Below, piece after piece: positions 27,098-35,993 of a stretch of 64,000 nt of DNA (positions are counted from its first letter, which is position 1; each line of letters begins with the position of its first letter). Position numbers and translations under genes: made by a program. The DNA comes from Sphingopyxis sp. BE259 (lineage in GTDB: Bacteria > Pseudomonadota > Alphaproteobacteria > Sphingomonadales > Sphingomonadaceae): the NCBI RefSeq assembly GCF_031457495.1, contig NZ_JAVDWM010000001.1, positions 2,406,001 through 2,470,000 on the forward strand, given 5' to 3'. A model generated the notes under the pieces. The model was not told the origin of the DNA and did not search any database. It saw only the letters and a list, made by a program, of their open reading frames with translations.

Positions 27098-28239
27098 TAG
27101 TCTTCTCTTTTTATCAAGGAATCATAGAGTCTTGAATAGGCATCCAATGTCGCATCAAACCCAAAGCCTGTAACGATTCTCTCACGCGCCGCCATCCCGA
27201 TTTCCTGCCGCTGTTCGGGACTCAAACGAGCAAGGTCGGTGATCGCGTTGGCCATGGCTACCACGTCCCCCCGGCCCACAATCAACCCATGCCCATTCAT
27301 CACCCGAACACAATCGCCAACGTCGGTGGCAATGCACGGGAGCGCGCTGGCCATCGCTTCGCCCAAGACATTGGGAAAACCCTCGCTGGCCGACGACAGG
27401 CAAAGCATGTCGAAACCGGGCATAATACTTTCGATGTCGCCTCGCCGCCCCAGCACATGTACTCTGTCGACCGGCAAACGCGCAAAATGCGCGGCGAGCG
27501 CCGGGTTATCAGCATTCAGTCCCTCTCCCACCAGCGCGACATGCACCCGCGGGTCAGTGGCCATCGCCAGCGCGCTTGCAGCGAGAAAGGTTGGGACATC
27601 CTTGATCGGATGATAACGGCCGACAAATCCCACGACAATATCGGCATCGCCGACGGCAAGGGCGCTCCGCGTCGCTTGACGGTGGGCCGGATCCGGGCGC
27701 CAGCGACCGGCATCGAAGCCATTCGGGATAACGACCGACCGTTCTGCCCCGAATCCGAAGGTTTCGTGATGGTCGCGCGCTTGGAAGCTGTTATATACGA
27801 TTGCGTCGGGTCGGGCCGACAGCTTGGCGAGCAGCCGTATGACCTTCTGCGTCCCGCGTTTTTCGGTTCCAAGATCATACAGCGACTGCCGGATATTCCA
27901 GGCAACAGGCACGTCCGGGCCAGCGATCAGGCTGGCCAACGACGCGATCAGATTGCCATGATACATCCAACCCTGGATCACGTCCGGGCGGAACCTTTCG
28001 ACAATGCGATAGAGCCTTAGCGGCGCCGACAGCAGTCGAGACGGATGGTTCAACTCAAGCGGATCGACTGGGATGCCGTGCGCGCCCAGTATCTCACCAT
28101 AATGGCCCAGGCCCGACAGCGAAACGACATGGGCGTCTTGTCGGTCACCGCGGCGGTCGAGGAGCACGTTCGCCAGCGATCGCTCAGCACCGCCCACTTC
28201 GAGAGCGGTGATGATGTGCAGGACGCGAGGGACGGCCAT
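27097..28239 (-). CDS. Glycosyltransferase family 4 (GT-B fold)
   Basis: A 380-residue GT-B enzyme starting at the ATG MAVPRVLHIITALEVGGAER, whose GGAER is typical of GT4 acceptor loops. A GTG one codon earlier is possible. The donor domain shows VGFVGRYHPIKDVPTFLAA, VHVALVGEGLN, VLGRRGDIESIMPGFDMLCL, then SSASEGFPNVLGEAMASALP with the catalytic Glu residues, and CIATDVGDCVRVM. Its stop is coupled to asnB (TAATG), linking sugar addition with amidation in one transcript. Specific donor and linkage unknown. Confidence 0.9.
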   Translation of the reverse strand: MAVPRVLHIITALEVGGAERSLANVLLDRRGDRQDAHVVSLSGLGHYGEILGAHGIPVDPLELNHPSRLLSAPLRLYRIVERFRPDVIQGWMYHGNLIASLASLIAGPDVPVAWNIRQSLYDLGTEKRGTQKVIRLLAKLSARPDAIVYNSFQARDHHETFGFGAERSVVIPNGFDAGRWRPDPAHRQATRSALAVGDADIVVGFVGRYHPIKDVPTFLAASALAMATDPRVHVALVGEGLNADNPALAAHFARLPVDRVHVLGRRGDIESIMPGFDMLCLSSASEGFPNVLGEAMASALPCIATDVGDCVRVMNGHGLIVGRGDVVAMANAITDLARLSPEQRQEIGMAARERIVTGFGFDATLDAYSRLYDSLIKRED

Positions 28240-28367
28240 CACCGCCGACCACCGGTCGGACCACGCACCACGATCGCGATTCGCTTCGGGCGCCGCGACG
28301 CGAGTTCGATGCGGCCCGCAACGCTAGGTTCGGCGCCCCGCCCAATCCAGTGACGTTCCACCACCGC

Positions 28368-29384
28368 CTACCCGTTCAACGTGTTCAAGTAATAATACCA
28401 TTGAGCGAACATATACATCAGAAAGATCACAAGCGTCGGGATGCGTACGGCCGGCCGAGACATCATGATCGCTGCGATCGCAAAGGGATAAAACATCGAC
28501 AGAAAACGGAGCGAATAGAAAGAGGTAAAAATATTGACGAAAACGATCGCCAGTACGCAGAGCGTAAATCGCCCTTCGAGAGAACGGAGAGTTTCTCGGT
28601 AGTTCTGCAAGAAGATGCCGAAGAGGATGACCCAGAAGCTCATGTAAAGCAGGCCGCTCGACGCATCGGCATATTCGGCGCGCCGATCACCTACAAATGT
28701 CAGGATCGAACCTCGCAACGGCCCGATCATCAGCCCGACGGCTAGCCCGGCACCAACCACCAGCGCCAACCGAACCTCCTTAGACCACCCCGAAAGTTTC
28801 CCGCCCTCGTCGGCCGTGACGCTACAAAGCACGTAAATCGCCAGAAATATGAGCATTGACGTATGGATCGTCGCCGCAAACAAACACAGGGCGATCGCAA
28901 TCAAGTTCGATTTCGGCCGAACAAGATAGACAATATAGAGGATCGACACAGCCAAAGCGGATCTGAGCTGCGAATAGGCAAGATCGAACACAAGCGGGTT
29001 AGCGATTAACGGAAGGCTAAAATAGCCGCCGTGACGATAAATAATCATCGCGGCGGAAACGACCCAAATAGATGAAATAATCTGAAAAAACAGGGTGTGA
29101 TCGATTGGGATGACCCCGTCTTGGATCATCTTGATCAAAAATTCCCAAGTATATTCAGCTGTAAAATACGACGAAAATGTGTCATAATCAAAGTAATTTA
29201 GAACAGAGTCTCCAGTAATAATTTTCTGCGCGTAGATCTCTCGATCCCAAAGCATCTTGTTTGTCGCGGACAGCAATATGTCTGACCATGGGACAATCGA
29301 AATCATCACCATGATCAATGCAGGAACAATATACGCCTTACCGCTGAGTTGTCTTGGTAAATTATATTGATTTATTTCACGCAT
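28368..29384 (-). CDS. EpsG-like membrane protein, candidate polysaccharide polymerase
   Basis: A 338-residue polytopic membrane protein with about nine hydrophobic spans, starting MREINQYNLPRQLSGKAYIV. The pattern of a long N-terminal loop after the first span (WDREIYAQKI), RHGGYFSLPLIANP, and a central SQLRSALAVSILYIVYLVRP segment fits the EpsG family. That family acts as a Wzy-like polymerase in many exopolysaccharide loci. Base composition is strikingly low for the window: 18 of 60 bases are G or C in the line at 29161-29220. The gene is divergent from the next glycosyltransferase, with 44 bases between starts. This suggests a separately acquired, structure-specific module. The polymerase role is inferred. 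Confidence 0.78.
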   Translation of the reverse strand: MREINQYNLPRQLSGKAYIVPALIMVMISIVPWSDILLSATNKMLWDREIYAQKIITGDSVLNYFDYDTFSSYFTAEYTWEFLIKMIQDGVIPIDHTLFFQIISSIWVVSAAMIIYRHGGYFSLPLIANPLVFDLAYSQLRSALAVSILYIVYLVRPKSNLIAIALCLFAATIHTSMLIFLAIYVLCSVTADEGGKLSGWSKEVRLALVVGAGLAVGLMIGPLRGSILTFVGDRRAEYADASSGLLYMSFWVILFGIFLQNYRETLRSLEGRFTLCVLAIVFVNIFTSFYSLRFLSMFYPFAIAAIMMSRPAVRIPTLVIFLMYMFAQWYYYLNTLNG

Positions 29385-29428
29385 GGCGCAATATCTTTGC
29401 TGAATTTCTTTCTGCAGGAAGTTTCACG

Positions 29429-30568
29429 GTGAAAATTCTTTTCCTGACTTCGTCTATGGGAGGGGGTGGCGCTGAACGGGTGGCTGCGCTGCTCGCCAAC
29501 GCATGGGCCGCCCAAGGACATGGCGTCACGTTGATGCCGACTTTCTCAGCCCGTGGCGAGTGCGTCTATCGGTTGGCGGAAACGGTCCAATTGGAGTTTC
29601 TTTCGGATCACTGCGAGACTGGCGCCGGTCGATTGACCCGGCTCAAAACATTGCGCCGGTTCATAGGGGCGTTGCAGCCCCATGTCATCGTTTCATTTTT
29701 GCCGCATGTGAACATTGGCGCGCTCATCGCTGCGAAAGACACCGGAATTCCGGTTATTGCTTGTGAACGCACCTATCCGCCCCGGCTGATGCCGCCGCTC
29801 CCCCTATCCTACCGTTTCCTTCGCCGCTTGACCTATCCTTGGGCGGCGGCGCTTGTGGCGCAAACCGAGGCGACAGCGGACTGGTTGCGGCGGCGTGCGC
29901 CCCGGGCAAAGACCGTGGTCATTTCGAATCCCATTGCCTTGCCTATGGTCGATGCAGACCCCGTCATCTCGCCGTCAGCGTTGTTGAAGTCGGGGGATCG
30001 CGTCATATTGTGGGTGGGCCGAATGGATGCCGCCAAGCGGCCAGACGTCATGATCGACGCCTTTGCATCGCTTGCTGGCGTGACCAACGATTGGAAACTC
30101 GTCATGCTGGGCGACGGTCCGTTGCGCCCAGCGCTGCAAACCATGCTCGCCGACCGGGGGCTCGACGGACGGGTGCTTCTCCCCGGCTTCGCCGGCAATC
30201 TTGCCACTTGGTACGACCGCGCCGATCTGTACGTCATGACCTCAAGCTATGAAGGCTTTCCGAACAGTTTGCTGGAAGCCATGGCGCACGGCGTCGCGTC
30301 GGTGGCGTTCGATGTCGAGACAGGCCCGGCGCAATTGAGCGATGACGGACGCCGATTACGGTTATTGCCGGACAACGACCATGCGCAGCGCCTTCGGGCG
30401 ACCTTGCAGGAATTGACGACCGACGATCGGCAGCGCGCAGCCCTTGCCGACGCCGCTCGTGAGGTTGCTTGTGTCTATTCGCTCGACGCCATCTTGGCGG
30501 ACTGGGACAATCTGTTTCGCGACGTCGCGGCTCAGGATCAAGACCGCACCGACCCAAGCTCGTCGTAG
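29429..30568 (+). CDS. Glycosyltransferase family 4 (GT-B fold)
   Basis: A 379-residue enzyme and the only + strand gene within the core assembly genes. It opens with the GTG VKILFLTSSMGGGGAERVAALL, with AGGAA 9 to 10 bases upstream; an extended TTG frame from 29354 would run into the divergent EpsG-like gene. Donor-domain motifs are ILWVGRMDAAKRPDVMIDA, VMLGDGPLRPAL, VLLPGF and TSSYEGFPNSLLEAMAHG with the catalytic Glu residues. Its 3' end overlaps the convergent GT2 gene by 31 bases. Donor and linkage are unknown; it presumably adds one residue of the repeat unit. Confidence 0.9.
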   Translation: MKILFLTSSMGGGGAERVAALLANAWAAQGHGVTLMPTFSARGECVYRLAETVQLEFLSDHCETGAGRLTRLKTLRRFIGALQPHVIVSFLPHVNIGALIAAKDTGIPVIACERTYPPRLMPPLPLSYRFLRRLTYPWAAALVAQTEATADWLRRRAPRAKTVVISNPIALPMVDADPVISPSALLKSGDRVILWVGRMDAAKRPDVMIDAFASLAGVTNDWKLVMLGDGPLRPALQTMLADRGLDGRVLLPGFAGNLATWYDRADLYVMTSSYEGFPNSLLEAMAHGVASVAFDVETGPAQLSDDGRRLRLLPDNDHAQRLRATLQELTTDDRQRAALADAAREVACVYSLDAILADWDNLFRDVAAQDQDRTDPSSS

Positions 30569-31467
30569 GCGAACGCCGCAATACCGACGGGCCAGGCAAG
30601 CAGCTTGAGCGCCCAGCCGGCAAAGGTTTGCGGCGGGTGGCGCACGGAACGGCCGCTGCGACGCAGATGCCACGCAAAGCGGGTGTGGTTGGCGGCGATC
30701 TTCGCGACATCGACCGGCGCCTTCGCGAACCAGCGCCAGTCATGATCCAGAAATGCCGCTGCCGCGTAGCATTGTCCTTCGGCAACACCGCGCATTTTGG
30801 CCACCGTCTTCTGGCTATGAATCAGCGAATCGGGCTCGACATGGTAAATGCGCACGACATCATTGACGTAGCGGGTCCGATATTTCCGGGCGATCGCATT
30901 CCAGATCAGCCCTTCGCCGACCAGCCCCTGAATGAACTCGGGAAACGGAAAGTCCCGAAGCACCGCCAACCGCTGAAAGCCCCATTTTTCCCCGCCGATC
31001 CCGTCGCCCAGCGTCGATGACAATGTATCGCTGTCATACGGGCTGGTGGGATAGCGGTCGCCGACGATCGCACCCGCTTCGTCGATGCAAAGGCCGGTAA
31101 CCCCGACATAGGCATCGCGATCCACTTTCGGGATCGCAAACCAGCGATCGCGAAAAATCTGTAAAGCATCGGATGGCGCGGTATCATCGCTATCCCAGCA
31201 CAGGAACAATTCGCCCCGCGCCTCGCGAACGCCGCGATTGAACGCGGTCTTCTTGTGCCCGTTCGGCTGATGGAAATAGCGGATCGGGAAATCAGCCTCG
31301 CGCGCCCATGCCCCCACCAGTTCAGCGGTATTGTCGGTCGACCCGTCATCGACAACGACCCATTCGAAATCGCGAAACGTCTGCGCCGCGATGCTTTCGT
31401 AAACCCGCGACAACGTGTGCGCACGGTTATAGCTGGGGGTGAAAATCGTAAAGAGCGGCGCCGCCAT
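30538..31467 (-). CDS. Glycosyltransferase family 2 (GT-A fold)
   Basis: A 309-residue inverting GT-A enzyme: FTIFTPSYNRAHTLSRVYES, then FEWVVVDDGSTDNTAELV (nucleotide-binding Asp pair), RGVREARGELFLCWDSDD with a DSD variant of the DxD metal motif, and downstream acceptor-domain Trp-rich residues. A C-terminal hydrophobic stretch (WALKLLAWPVGIAAFAYDEL) may sit on the membrane. It lies 2 bases downstream of the FkbM methyltransferase stop, so it shares that transcript. Donor sugar unknown. Confidence 0.9.
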   Translation of the reverse strand: MAAPLFTIFTPSYNRAHTLSRVYESIAAQTFRDFEWVVVDDGSTDNTAELVGAWAREADFPIRYFHQPNGHKKTAFNRGVREARGELFLCWDSDDTAPSDALQIFRDRWFAIPKVDRDAYVGVTGLCIDEAGAIVGDRYPTSPYDSDTLSSTLGDGIGGEKWGFQRLAVLRDFPFPEFIQGLVGEGLIWNAIARKYRTRYVNDVVRIYHVEPDSLIHSQKTVAKMRGVAEGQCYAAAAFLDHDWRWFAKAPVDVAKIAANHTRFAWHLRRSGRSVRHPPQTFAGWALKLLAWPVGIAAFAYDELGSVRS

Positions 31468-31469
31468 GA

Positions 31470-32303
31470 CTATTCGGCCAGCAGGCGCTGGGCTTGGGGA
31501 TCACGCGACGCGAGGATATTCTGCACCATCGGAAAGGGATGGTCGCGATCGGTGACCGGATGCCATGCGCCATCAGCTTTCGCTTTATCCAGCGCAAAAA
31601 TCGCAAAGCCCTGCGCGATCAACAGGTCGTGGATATCGGCATAACGATAGCCGAATTGCGCGAAATGCACGTCGCCAACCTCGATGAGCAGATGGCGGGT
31701 CCGTCCCAGTGATTTCTGCAGCCCTTTCAACACAAAGAACTCGAATCCCTCGACGTCGATCTTGATCAGATCAATGTCCTCGTCGGGCAGCAACATCTGC
31801 GCCGGAATCGTCGGGACGACGATCTCCCCATGACCGATCTGGTTCATGTCATCGGATCGCATGTCGCTAAAACGCGCCCAGCCAAAATCTTCGCCGCAAG
31901 CCGCGTTCACCGGGTGAATATTGGGTGCTTGATTCAGTCGCAAGTTTTGCGACATGAGCCCGAAGATCCGCGGATGTGCCTCGAACGCAAAGACTTTTCC
32001 ATCCGGCCCAACGGCTTTTGCACCAGCAAGAACCAGATCACCGATATTGGCCCCAATATCGACATAGGTGCCGCCCGGTTTCAACAGCGACTGAATGATA
32101 TCGACATCATCCGACCGTTCGTTCGCGTAAAGCCAGAGCGTCATCGAAAGCGCCGTGTTGAAAAAATGGAGCTGATAGCCGCGGCGCTGGATCTTGAAGC
32201 CCAGCTTTTCGGCCAAGCCCGAACGCGCCAAGATGCGCGAAGCCAGAAAGCGCATGGGCTGCCGCTCTTCACCCAGTCGTTTGACGATATGCGAAATTTG
32301 CAT
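31470..32303 (-). CDS. FkbM family SAM-dependent methyltransferase
   Basis: A 277-residue methyltransferase. GGTYVDIGANIGDLVLAGA is the SAM-binding glycine loop, VFAFEAHPRIFGLMSQNL carries the acidic ribose-binding residue, and DLIKIDVEGFEFFVLKGL is the FkbM signature. The start at 32303 is clear: GGAG sits 5 bases before the ATG and overlaps the wzx stop region, leaving 2 bases between genes. The longer frame to 32372 is an artefact inside wzx. In polysaccharide loci FkbM proteins O-methylate a sugar of the repeat unit; the acceptor here is unknown. Confidence 0.92.
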   Translation of the reverse strand: MQISHIVKRLGEERQPMRFLASRILARSGLAEKLGFKIQRRGYQLHFFNTALSMTLWLYANERSDDVDIIQSLLKPGGTYVDIGANIGDLVLAGAKAVGPDGKVFAFEAHPRIFGLMSQNLRLNQAPNIHPVNAACGEDFGWARFSDMRSDDMNQIGHGEIVVPTIPAQMLLPDEDIDLIKIDVEGFEFFVLKGLQKSLGRTRHLLIEVGDVHFAQFGYRYADIHDLLIAQGFAIFALDKAKADGAWHPVTDRDHPFPMVQNILASRDPQAQRLLAE

Positions 32304-32305
32304 GT

Positions 32306-33631
32306 TTACTCCATGTCCGTTCTGAGTGGTGCGGCGCTTCCGACCTTGGGCGCGGGCCCAAATACCGCGCAATTGATCGCGAGAGTCCTGTACACGGCGC
32401 GAAAGGCGAGCGCACGATAACTGACCAGCGCGATCGAAGCCGCGAGGGCCGCCCCGGTCAATCCCAAGAGGGGGATAAGGCCAAGGCAGAGCATCAACGA
32501 TATTGCCAGGCCGATGCCGACGAGCGCGGTGATCCGGTTGTGGTGGCCCGTCATGTTGAGCAGATAGACGGGATCGCCAAAGAAGAAGGTAGCGAAATGA
32601 CCCGCAGCCAGGATCGAAAGCGCCACGCCGGCGTCGGCATATTCGGCCCCAAAAACCAGCGTGATAATCTGTTCTGAAAAGATGATGAGGGGAAGCGCGG
32701 TCGCCGCTCCCGCCAGCATGATCAGTCGGCCAGTTTGCCGGACAATGCGTTGCAACAGTTGATGCTCGCCCGCCGCAAACAGCCGGGCATATTCGGGAGC
32801 GAGCACGATCGTAGCGGCGCCATAGGCAAATGCGACGAGCAACCCGCCCTCCACGGCCACGCGATAGAGGCCCACCGCTGCCTCGTCTGCCATCAGTCCC
32901 AGCACCAGTAGGTCGACCCGCATCAGCGCCATATAGACCAGCGCGTTCAGCATGAAGCCGAGGCCCGTTTGCAACAGCTCACCGGCACCGCGCACCTGGC
33001 TGGCGTCATCGACGACGTGGTGGCGCAGCAGCGACCACAAATGACCGCCCGCGATCAACAGCAACAGCGTGACCGCTATAAATCGCCCCTCAACCGCGAT
33101 GTCGGCATCGTAGCGGTTCAGGGCGAGCATGAGCGCCGCGCTGATCAGCAACGTCACCCCGGACAGGAGCAATGTGCCATAGAGTTGGAACGACAGGGTG
33201 CGGCCCAGCCCGCGCAAAACGCCGATCGTCACCTCAAAAAATGCCGCGGGCACGATCAGCCATAGGCCAAATTTCATCAACTCGCCCAGCGACGTCTGCG
33301 GCGCCAATTGCAAGGCCACTTGCCCGATCAAGACGATCGCGAGAGCGGCGGCGCCGACGAGCAGATAGCCTTTGCGAATCGTCGCGCGCACATTCACGGT
33401 TGCAGCGCTGCCGCGCGATGCCGCGATGTCGCGCGTCAACAGTTCGGGCAAACCCAGCCTGGCTGGCAACAACAGCAGCCCGATAGCGGCAATGACGAAG
33501 GAATAGGCACCAAATTGCGCAGGGCCGAGCCAGCGCGCAAAGATGATGCCCACGCCAACCGCAACAACACGATCAACCAGGCTCACGGCGCCGACGCCGG
33601 CGGCTTGCTGAATGAAGGAACGGAGTTGCAT
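32306..33631 (-). CDS. wzx: Polysaccharide repeat-unit flippase (Wzx, MOP superfamily)
   Basis: A 441-residue polytopic protein with 12 or more hydrophobic spans beginning at GAVSLVDRVVAVGVGIIFARW. ARWLGPAQFGAYSFVIA and LGLPELLTRDIAA are typical of Wzx/RfbX-type flippases. It moves the undecaprenyl-linked repeat unit across the inner membrane. It is tightly followed by the FkbM gene and lies 29 bases downstream of the tviB-type dehydrogenase gene. Substrate specificity cannot be read from the sequence. The name follows the family and its setting. Confidence 0.9.
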   Translation of the reverse strand: MQLRSFIQQAAGVGAVSLVDRVVAVGVGIIFARWLGPAQFGAYSFVIAAIGLLLLPARLGLPELLTRDIAASRGSAATVNVRATIRKGYLLVGAAALAIVLIGQVALQLAPQTSLGELMKFGLWLIVPAAFFEVTIGVLRGLGRTLSFQLYGTLLLSGVTLLISAALMLALNRYDADIAVEGRFIAVTLLLLIAGGHLWSLLRHHVVDDASQVRGAGELLQTGLGFMLNALVYMALMRVDLLVLGLMADEAAVGLYRVAVEGGLLVAFAYGAATIVLAPEYARLFAAGEHQLLQRIVRQTGRLIMLAGAATALPLIIFSEQIITLVFGAEYADAGVALSILAAGHFATFFFGDPVYLLNMTGHHNRITALVGIGLAISLMLCLGLIPLLGLTGAALAASIALVSYRALAFRAVYRTLAINCAVFGPAPKVGSAAPLRTDME

Positions 33632-33660
33632 ACAGATTGAGCCCGTATTTGCGCGCCGGT

Positions 33661-34959
33661 TTACAGGCGCAAATCGCTTTCGGCGAGCGGCAGGATGCCC
33701 TTTACGTCGACCAGAATAGCGTCCGCCTTGCCAAAAGCCCGCAGCGCGGCGCTGCCTCCTTCGGCAAATTCCCGGTGCGCGACCGCCAGGACCACGGCGT
33801 CATAATCGCTCGCGGCCGGGTCGGTCAGGTCGATCCCATATTCATGCTGCGCTTCGGCGGCATCGACCCACGGATCGTGGACATCGACCTGTGCGCCATA
33901 TTCCGTCAGCTCCGACACCACATCAACGACGCGGGTGTTGCGAATGTCGGGGCAATTTTCCTTGAACGCCAGCCCGAGCATCAGGATGCGGGCGCCCTGC
34001 ACCGGCAGGTTGCGTTTGATCATCAGGCGGACGATCTGGCTGGCGATATAGCCCCCCATCCCGTCGTTGACCCGCCGCCCGGCCAAGATGACTTCGGGGT
34101 GATAGCCGACCGACTGCGCTTTGTGAGTCAGGTAGTAGGGATCGACGCCGATGCAGTGCCCTCCGACCAAGCCGGGCGTGAATTTCAGGAAGTTCCATTT
34201 GGTGCCCGCGGCGGCGAGGACGCTGTGGGTGTCGATGTCGAGTTTGCCGAAGATGATCGACAGTTCGTTCATCAGCGCGATGTTCAGATCGCGTTGGGTG
34301 TTTTCGATCACCTTCGCGGCCTCGGCCACCTTGATGCTCTGGGCCATGAAGGTGCCTGCGGTGATGATCTCGCCGTACAGGCGATCGACCCATTGCGCCG
34401 CTTCGGGCGTCGAACCGCTCGTCACCTTGCGGATCGACGGCAGGCGATGCTCTTTGTCACCGGGATTGATCCGTTCGGGGCTGTAGCCACAGAAAAAATC
34501 ATGGTTGAAAGTCAGGCCGCTGACCCGCTCCAGGATCGGGACGCAATCCTCTTCGGTACAGCCCGGATAGACGGTGCTTTCATAAATGACGATGTCGCCG
34601 CGCTTCAGCACCCGGCCGACCGTCTCCGATGCCTTGATCAACGGGGTCAGGTCGGGGCGCTTGTGCTGGTCGATCGGCGTCGGCACGGTGACGATGAACA
34701 CCCGCGCCGACGCCAGATCAGCAGGATCATGCGAAAAACGCAGATGGTTCGCCGCCGCCAGCTCGTCGGCGGTCGTTTCCAGGGTGTCGTCGCGACCTTC
34801 GCGCAGCGCGGTGATCCGAGACATATTGATGTCGAACCCGACGACGGGACGTCGGCGGCCGAACTCGACGGCCAACGGAAGTCCGACATAGCCGAGGCCC
34901 AGCACGGCAATGGCAGCGGAGTCGAAATCGGGAAGCGATGCGGGGGAAGTCGCGCTCAT
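33661..34959 (-). CDS. tviB: TviB/WbpO-type nucleotide-sugar 6-dehydrogenase
   Basis: A 432-residue enzyme of the family that makes UDP-GlcNAcA or UDP-GalNAcA in Vi-type pathways. It shows [16 protein letters not shown] (NAD motif), [49 protein letters not shown], and the catalytic-Cys segment [17 protein letters not shown] near residue 265. This PTPID/VYPGCTE pattern separates it from the Ugd and WecC proteins in the window. Its start overlaps the following epimerase stop by ATGA. The substrate could be UDP-GlcNAc or, because a UDP-GlcA-type epimerase is coupled to it, UDP-Glc. Confidence 0.9.
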   Translation of the reverse strand: MSATSPASLPDFDSAAIAVLGLGYVGLPLAVEFGRRRPVVGFDINMSRITALREGRDDTLETTADELAAANHLRFSHDPADLASARVFIVTVPTPIDQHKRPDLTPLIKASETVGRVLKRGDIVIYESTVYPGCTEEDCVPILERVSGLTFNHDFFCGYSPERINPGDKEHRLPSIRKVTSGSTPEAAQWVDRLYGEIITAGTFMAQSIKVAEAAKVIENTQRDLNIALMNELSIIFGKLDIDTHSVLAAAGTKWNFLKFTPGLVGGHCIGVDPYYLTHKAQSVGYHPEVILAGRRVNDGMGGYIASQIVRLMIKRNLPVQGARILMLGLAFKENCPDIRNTRVVDVVSELTEYGAQVDVHDPWVDAAEAQHEYGIDLTDPAASDYDAVVLAVAHREFAEGGSAALRAFGKADAILVDVKGILPLAESDLRL

Positions 34960-35972
34960 TTTTGAAAATAGTCCCTATACCAGGCAACGAATTGGCGGAC
35001 GCCGTCGCGGAAATCGGTTTGCGGTCGATAGCCGGTCAGCCGTTCGAGCAGGCTCGCATCGGCCCAGGTCGCCGGAACATCGCCCATCTGCATCGGCATC
35101 AGGTTGCGCTTTGCGGTCATCCCGAGCGTGTCCTCGATCGCCGCGACGAAGTCGAGCAGCCGGACCTTGTCATTGTTACCGATGTTGACGATGCGGAACG
35201 GCGCGACGGGCGACAGGCTGTCGCCAGGCTCGATATCGGCGGCGCTGGCCGGACGCTCCGGCGCGGCGTCGATCAGCAGCCGAATACCGCGAACCAGATC
35301 CTCGACATAGGTAAAGTCGCGGTACATATCGCCGTTGTTGTAAAGGTCGATCGGGCGACCATCGAGCATGGCATCGACAAATTTGTAGAGCGCCATGTCG
35401 GGGCGCCCCCACGGACCATAGACGGTGAAGAAACGGAACATCGTCGTCGGCACGTTCCACAAATGGGCGTGGGCATGCGCCATCGATTCGGTCGCCTTTT
35501 TGGTCGCCGCGTAGATGGTCAGCGGCGTGTCAGCCTTTTCGGTCTCCTGGAACGGCATCTCGTCATTGGCGCCATAGACCGAAGAGGTCGATGCCATCAG
35601 CAGGTGCGCTACCTGGTTGCGGCGCGCCGCGTCCATCACATTGAAGGTGCCGACGACGTTTGCCGAGATGTAGGCATGGGGATTTTCCAGCGAATAGCGA
35701 ACCCCGGCCTGCGCCGCGAGATGGACGATCACATCGGGTTTGAAATCGTCGATCGCGTCATCGACCCGCGTCCGATCCTCAAGCATCGCCTCGACGGCGC
35801 GGAAATGCTGGTTCTGCATCAGGATCTGGTGGCGGCGACGCTTCAGATTGACGTCGTAATAATCAGTCATCCCGTCGAAGCCGGCGACTTCGAAGCCCTC
35901 CGCCAGCAATAGCTTGGCGAGATGAAAACCGATAAAGCCGGCGGTGCCGGTCACGAATATTTTGCGTCGCAC
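34956..35972 (-). CDS. UDP-glucuronate 4-epimerase-like NAD-dependent epimerase
   Basis: A 338-residue short-chain dehydrogenase. [16 protein letters not shown] binds NAD, and [17 protein letters not shown] plus [19 protein letters not shown] are characteristic of the GAE/LpsL/Cap1J group that turns UDP-GlcA into UDP-GalA. The catalytic pair lies in [11 protein letters not shown], and [13 protein letters not shown] is a further group signature. A GTG start at 35972 has GGAG 6 bases upstream. It is coupled to the tviB-type gene (ATGA). Together with ugd it could supply UDP-GalA; a 4-epimerase acting on N-acetylated uronates is the alternative. Confidence 0.9.
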   Translation of the reverse strand: MRRKIFVTGTAGFIGFHLAKLLLAEGFEVAGFDGMTDYYDVNLKRRRHQILMQNQHFRAVEAMLEDRTRVDDAIDDFKPDVIVHLAAQAGVRYSLENPHAYISANVVGTFNVMDAARRNQVAHLLMASTSSVYGANDEMPFQETEKADTPLTIYAATKKATESMAHAHAHLWNVPTTMFRFFTVYGPWGRPDMALYKFVDAMLDGRPIDLYNNGDMYRDFTYVEDLVRGIRLLIDAAPERPASAADIEPGDSLSPVAPFRIVNIGNNDKVRLLDFVAAIEDTLGMTAKRNLMPMQMGDVPATWADASLLERLTGYRPQTDFRDGVRQFVAWYRDYFQK

Positions 35973-35993
35973 GTAAATCTCCGAAGAACGGGG

